Below, one piece after another: positions 60,984-64,000 of a stretch of 64,000 nucleotides of DNA (positions are counted from its first letter, which is position 1; each line of letters begins with the position of its first letter). The notes beneath the pieces are model-generated. The model was given only the letters and a program-made list of their open reading frames with translations, was not told the origin of the DNA and made no database searches. The stretch lies in assembly GCF_003999195.1 (NCBI RefSeq), contig NZ_RJVR01000346.1, positions 1 through 64,000 of the forward strand, read 5' to 3'. The DNA comes from Streptomyces soli. GTDB lineage: Bacteria; Actinomycetota; Actinomycetes; Streptomycetales; Streptomycetaceae. The translations under genes were made by a program, and so were the position numbers.

Positions 60984-61420
60984 CCGATCACCGCCGCTGA
61001 GTGGACATCCAGCGACAGCGCGTTGTGCCCGCATTCCACCCTGCTGCGGGAGGTCGAGGAAACCGGCATCGGCCACTTCTTCGAGCGCATCGACGGACCC
61101 ACCGGCCGTCGGGCGGCACCAAGGCAGCAGCCCTGGCGGCCCACCTCGACGCGCTCGGCATCAGCACCAAACCGCGGCGCCTGCTGCTGATCTGCGACCC
61201 CATCGACGACGCGGACGCCGCCCACGCCAACGAAGCCTTCGCGGTACTCCACACCGGCGGCCTGCACCATCCCGCCAAGTTCACCGCCGCTGGCCACCCG
61301 CTCGCCGACAACCTCGACCAGGCCGTGGCCCTCGGCCTCCGCCTGGCCGCCGAGCTTGCTCCGGCGTGGTGGGACCCGGCACCCGGCCGGTCCAACCGGC
61401 CTACGCCAGAGCGCTTCTAG
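60984..61420 (+). pseudogene. Hypothetical element protein, 5'-truncated and frameshifted
   Basis: One frame reads PITAAEWTSSDSALCPHSTL, LREVEETGIGHFFERIDGPT; after a lost base near 61105 the other frame continues with SGGTKAAALAAHLDALGIST, LLLICDPIDDADAAHANEAF and DNLDQAVALGLRLAAELAPA. The 5' end was probably removed by the IS66-side insertion. It marks the point where the conjugative-element gene series resumes. Function unknown. Confidence 0.55.
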
Positions 61421-61502
61421 CGCAGATTCCCGGCTCGGCCAAATCGCGGATTCTCCGGATTCTCTCCTTTGTGCCGCCCTCCCACAGATGGAGCACGTCC
61501 CC

Positions 61503-62093
61503 ATGTCCAAGCCCAGCAAGGCCACCCCCGAGCCGTTCCGCGTGCCCGACGGCGATCTCGACGATCTCGCCAGCACCCTCGCCAAGGCCATGGCGGAGGT
61601 ACGTCAGCACGGTGTCATTCTCGACCGCCTCGGCTCCGAGCCCACCTCCGCACTTCAGTCCACCGACGGCACCCCGGCCGCAGAGTCAGCCGACGCCGAC
61701 AAGGCCGACGGCCCGACCTCGGTGTTCATCCTCGCCTTGGGCGGCGAGGCATACGCCGTCGAACTGGCCGCACTCAGCAACTGGGTGAACTACCTTTTCC
61801 TGCCGGTCTACGGACGGGAGATCAGCACCACCCGGCCGTGGTGCGACCAGTGGCACGAGCATCCCGAGGCCGTCGCCCGGCTGCACGCGCTCTGGCTCGC
61901 GTGGCAGCAGCTCACGGACGCCGAGGCCGGCCTGTCCGGTCCTTCGACGTGGCACCGCGACCACCTCGACCAGGCCCTGATCCACCTCCGTGCCCCCGAC
62001 GGCCCCTTCGCCGCATGCACGACGAGCCCGACCCGGCCCAACCACCGCGTGCTGGCCACCCCCGCACCCGAGCGGACAGGAGCCGTCCAGTGA
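61503..62093 (+). CDS. DUF4913-family protein
   Basis: A 196-aa protein; ATG 61503 is chosen because GGAG lies 8-9 bp upstream (an ATG at 61488 is in frame). The C-terminal part is Trp-rich: ALSNWVNYLFLPVYGREIST, WCDQWHEHPEAVARLHALWL, WHRDHLDQALIHLRAPDGPF. This is the DUF4913 pattern common on actinobacterial plasmids and ICEs. Its role is unknown. The stop overlaps the next GTG. Confidence 0.7.
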   Translation: MSKPSKATPEPFRVPDGDLDDLASTLAKAMAEVRQHGVILDRLGSEPTSALQSTDGTPAAESADADKADGPTSVFILALGGEAYAVELAALSNWVNYLFLPVYGREISTTRPWCDQWHEHPEAVARLHALWLAWQQLTDAEAGLSGPSTWHRDHLDQALIHLRAPDGPFAACTTSPTRPNHRVLATPAPERTGAVQ

Positions 62094-62857
62094 CCGCCGA
62101 ACTCGACTTCCACCTCGATGACTTCGAGCCCGCCGACGCCGACTCCGAGTACGCGGAGCAACGGATGTGGGCCGGTGAACTGACGATCGTGGCCGAACAC
62201 CACACGACCCCGAACGGATCCCGCAGCTACGTCGTCGCCCATGACGGCTCGGTGAGCTGGGGTGTGCCCGGAGAACCGCAGGTAGTTGCGATAAAGGTCG
62301 CACGAGACCTGGGCCTGAACACGTTCACCTTCGAGACGGCCTATCACGCCAGCGTGTCCTTCGCCCAGAACTGGCTGATCGAACGCGGCTGCCCGCCCGA
62401 CCCCATAGCCCAGGTCCGCGCCGACTTCATGAAGCCCGCCGACGACCTCACCCTCCGGATCGAGCAGCAGATCCGCGCGTCGGGCAAGCAGTACGAAGTC
62501 CTCGACACCCAGTCCTCGGACTACGACCCGTGCGAAACGTGGACGTTGACCGGCGACTCCCTCGCTGCTCAGGCCCCGATACGCGTCTTCCTCGAAGAAG
62601 GGGACTTCGACGCCCACACCTACACGATGCGCCAGGGCGCTTTCGCCGACGAGGACGCCGCCCGGCACTGGCTGGACAACCGCAGCGACCCCCTGCCGGA
62701 GCCGCCGGAACACCGCGGCGACGCCGCCGCTCTGCGGGCCCGTGCTGCCCTCACCCGCTCCACCAGCGCCTCCGCGATCCCCAAGGCCGGCCTCGACACC
62801 AGCAACGCGCCGTCCGTGAACAAGGCCCAGCGACCGAACCCTCGGAGGTCGATGTGA
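62090..62857 (+). CDS. Hypothetical element protein, 255 aa
   Basis: GTG 62090 overlaps the previous stop (GTGA). The N-terminus is acidic (LDFHLDDFEPADADSEYAEQ). The middle reads WGVPGEPQVVAIKVARDLGL and FAQNWLIERGCPPDPIAQVR, and the end is Ala/Pro-rich. No known domain was recognised. It is co-translated with its neighbours. Confidence 0.55.
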   Translation: MTAELDFHLDDFEPADADSEYAEQRMWAGELTIVAEHHTTPNGSRSYVVAHDGSVSWGVPGEPQVVAIKVARDLGLNTFTFETAYHASVSFAQNWLIERGCPPDPIAQVRADFMKPADDLTLRIEQQIRASGKQYEVLDTQSSDYDPCETWTLTGDSLAAQAPIRVFLEEGDFDAHTYTMRQGAFADEDAARHWLDNRSDPLPEPPEHRGDAAALRARAALTRSTSASAIPKAGLDTSNAPSVNKAQRPNPRRSM

Positions 62858-63330
62858 GCCGCGCCCGCTTCGCCTTCGCCGCGCACCCGGACGCCATCGG
62901 GGACCTGCGCGAACTCCCCGACGAGATCCGCGACCTGGCGCTGCTGGAACTGCAGAACCTGGTCCACGGCAGCGACGACTGCCTGCCGCTGAAAGGCCGC
63001 CTCGCGGGCTTCCACAAGGTCTACGTCGACCCGGCCGTCTCCTACCGGATGGTCATCCAGTTCCGCCCGGCCCCGCCCACCTCGACCCACAAGCGCGAGA
63101 TCTACCTCGTCGCGGCCGGCGCCCGGGAGGACTACGCGGTCTACCTCGCGGCCCACCTTCGCACCGGCCTCAACCAGGCCACCGAGACGGATTCGGCGAC
63201 CGAGGCGCGCGTGCAGGCAGCCCGATCCCGCTCCCCCCACACGGTCGACCAGACAGCGTCCCTCCCGGCCGCCGCACCGGCGGCAACCCACCCCACCGCA
63301 TCCGTCTCCCGAAAGGCCCCCCTGCGATGA
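62854..63330 (+). CDS. RelE/ParE-like small protein
   Basis: A 158-aa protein from GTG 62854 (GTGA overlap). Residues ~10-105 fit the RelE/ParE plan: LRELPDEIRDLALLELQNLV, LPLKGRLAGFHKVYVDPAVS YRMVIQF-type strands, and REIYLVAAGAREDYAVYLAA. A disordered tail follows. RelE-like toxins cut mRNA or poison gyrase; here no antitoxin gene is recognisable next to it. It could be a stability factor of the element. Moderate confidence in the fold, low in toxicity. Confidence 0.5.
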   Translation: MSRARFAFAAHPDAIGDLRELPDEIRDLALLELQNLVHGSDDCLPLKGRLAGFHKVYVDPAVSYRMVIQFRPAPPTSTHKREIYLVAAGAREDYAVYLAAHLRTGLNQATETDSATEARVQAARSRSPHTVDQTASLPAAAPAATHPTASVSRKAPLR

Positions 63331-63995
63331 CCGCCGACCGCACCCCCTTGGCCCGCGCCGAACTGGCCGGACTGCTCACCGACGCCGCGCAGAGCGTCTC
63401 CGGCGTACTGACCACCGAATACCCCACCGCCGCCAGCCGCTCGTACCTGCATCCCCTTCTCGGTGCGCTGTCTGCCGGCCCCCGGGTGGTCTGCGAGCTG
63501 AACGACCGGCTCGAAGGGTTCGTCATCGACGAGCCGCTCCCCGCCACGCCCGCCGGTCTGTTCACCCTGGCGTCCTACGCCTCCGCACTCGGCTGGCTCA
63601 CCGAGTCCCTCGCGGAGCTGACCGCCTCCGTGGACCAGATCTGCACGCGGGTCGGCATCCCCGCCGAGGCGCCGGACCCAGACATCGCCGCACCCACGCC
63701 GACGGAGCAGGACAGCGAGTTCGACTTCGCGTTCAGCGCGCTCGAACTGGCCGCCATCCGCACCGCTGCCGAGGCCGCAAACCTCACGCCCGGCGACTAC
63801 GTCGAGGTGCTCTCCCAGTCCCTCCTCGCTGCCTCGCGGATCACCGACGCCTGCATGGAGATCTCCAGCGGCCTGCTCGAAGACGCCACCTATGTCCTCG
63901 GCGATGCGACCGACCACGTCTCGATCGGCGAAGGCCCCCACAGCCTGCCCACCCTGGTGCGCTCCCTGCTGGCCCGGATGGCGGCGGCCGAGTGA
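63327..63995 (+). CDS. Hypothetical element protein, 222 aa
   Basis: ATG 63327 overlaps the previous stop (ATGA). The protein is helical and acidic (LASYASALGWLTESLAELTA; DFAFSALELAAIRTAAEAAN; VEVLSQSLLAASRITDACME). No recognised domain. It ends just before the window edge and continues the coupled gene series. Confidence 0.55.
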   Translation: MTADRTPLARAELAGLLTDAAQSVSGVLTTEYPTAASRSYLHPLLGALSAGPRVVCELNDRLEGFVIDEPLPATPAGLFTLASYASALGWLTESLAELTASVDQICTRVGIPAEAPDPDIAAPTPTEQDSEFDFAFSALELAAIRTAAEAANLTPGDYVEVLSQSLLAASRITDACMEISSGLLEDATYVLGDATDHVSIGEGPHSLPTLVRSLLARMAAAE

Positions 63996-64000
63996 ATCCC

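Noticed and set aside
1-64000. CRISPR arrays, rRNA and tRNA genes
   Set aside because: No regularly spaced repeats and no rRNA or tRNA-like segment was noticed; a tRNA could only be excluded with a dedicated scan.

Overview
The window is high-GC DNA from a Streptomyces-like actinomycete. Evidence: GC-rich third codon positions, frequent GTG starts and ATGA/GTGA stop-start overlaps, Streptomyces-type conjugation proteins, and actinobacterial IS families. No rRNA, tRNA or CRISPR array was seen. Most of the first 37 kb is a dense anti-phage defence island; the right part is an integrative/conjugative element (ICE)-type transfer region with a second, smaller defence insertion.

Layout. 0-3.3 kb: IS110 and IS3 remnants, a decayed DNA-methylase pseudogene, and a chromosomal-type operon (resolvase-like protein, frameshifted anti-sigma-type ATPase, unknown protein, CYTH protein). 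3.36-9.35 kb: two overlapping genes of lower GC, a 1484-aa LSm/TPR-like STAND ATPase and a 513-aa STAND ATPase with a C-terminal HEPN RNase-like motif; probably a two-gene abortive-infection type system. 9.4-10.0 kb: tyrosine-integrase remnant, a long hairpin and an inverted repeat.

10.0-23.0 kb (minus strand): DISARM-like cassette of a GHKL-SF2 helicase fusion, a UvrD-type helicase, DrmA, DrmB and an HNH nuclease. The DISARM phospholipase-D protein DrmC is not seen. 24.0-28.0 kb (plus strand, divergent): three tightly coupled genes, an HTH-GHKL ATPase and two proteins of unknown function. 28.1-36.5 kb (minus strand): a MORC/Z1-type restriction system with a Vsr nuclease, MORC-like GHKL ATPase, PD-(D/E)XK protein, Z1 helicase, a C5-methyltransferase homologue whose catalytic Cys is Arg, and a normal C5-methyltransferase. 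The 10-36.5 kb block could act as one composite system: the methylases would mark self, Vsr would repair deaminated 5mC, and the helicases, GHKL ATPases and nucleases would sense and cut foreign DNA. This linkage is inferred from gene order only.

37.1-64 kb: an AbrB-like regulator, a DPPY-type DNA methylase, then a long plus-strand conjugation operon. It encodes an NlpC/P60 cell-wall hydrolase, small membrane proteins, a polytopic channel-like protein, an SCO6880-like protein, a VirB4-like ATPase, a TraD/TraG-type coupling protein, a protein with two DnaB-N-like domains, and many small coupled hypotheticals. This operon is interrupted at 53.6-61.0 kb by a graveyard of IS remnants (an IS701-like or similar transposase, IS66 split in two, IS256, IS1380). 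The graveyard carries a low-GC divergent pair, an AspBHI-like modification-dependent nuclease and a GHKL-PD-(D/E)XK-like ATPase. The transfer-region genes resume at 61 kb and run to the window edge.

All family calls come from reading motifs by eye; no database search was possible.
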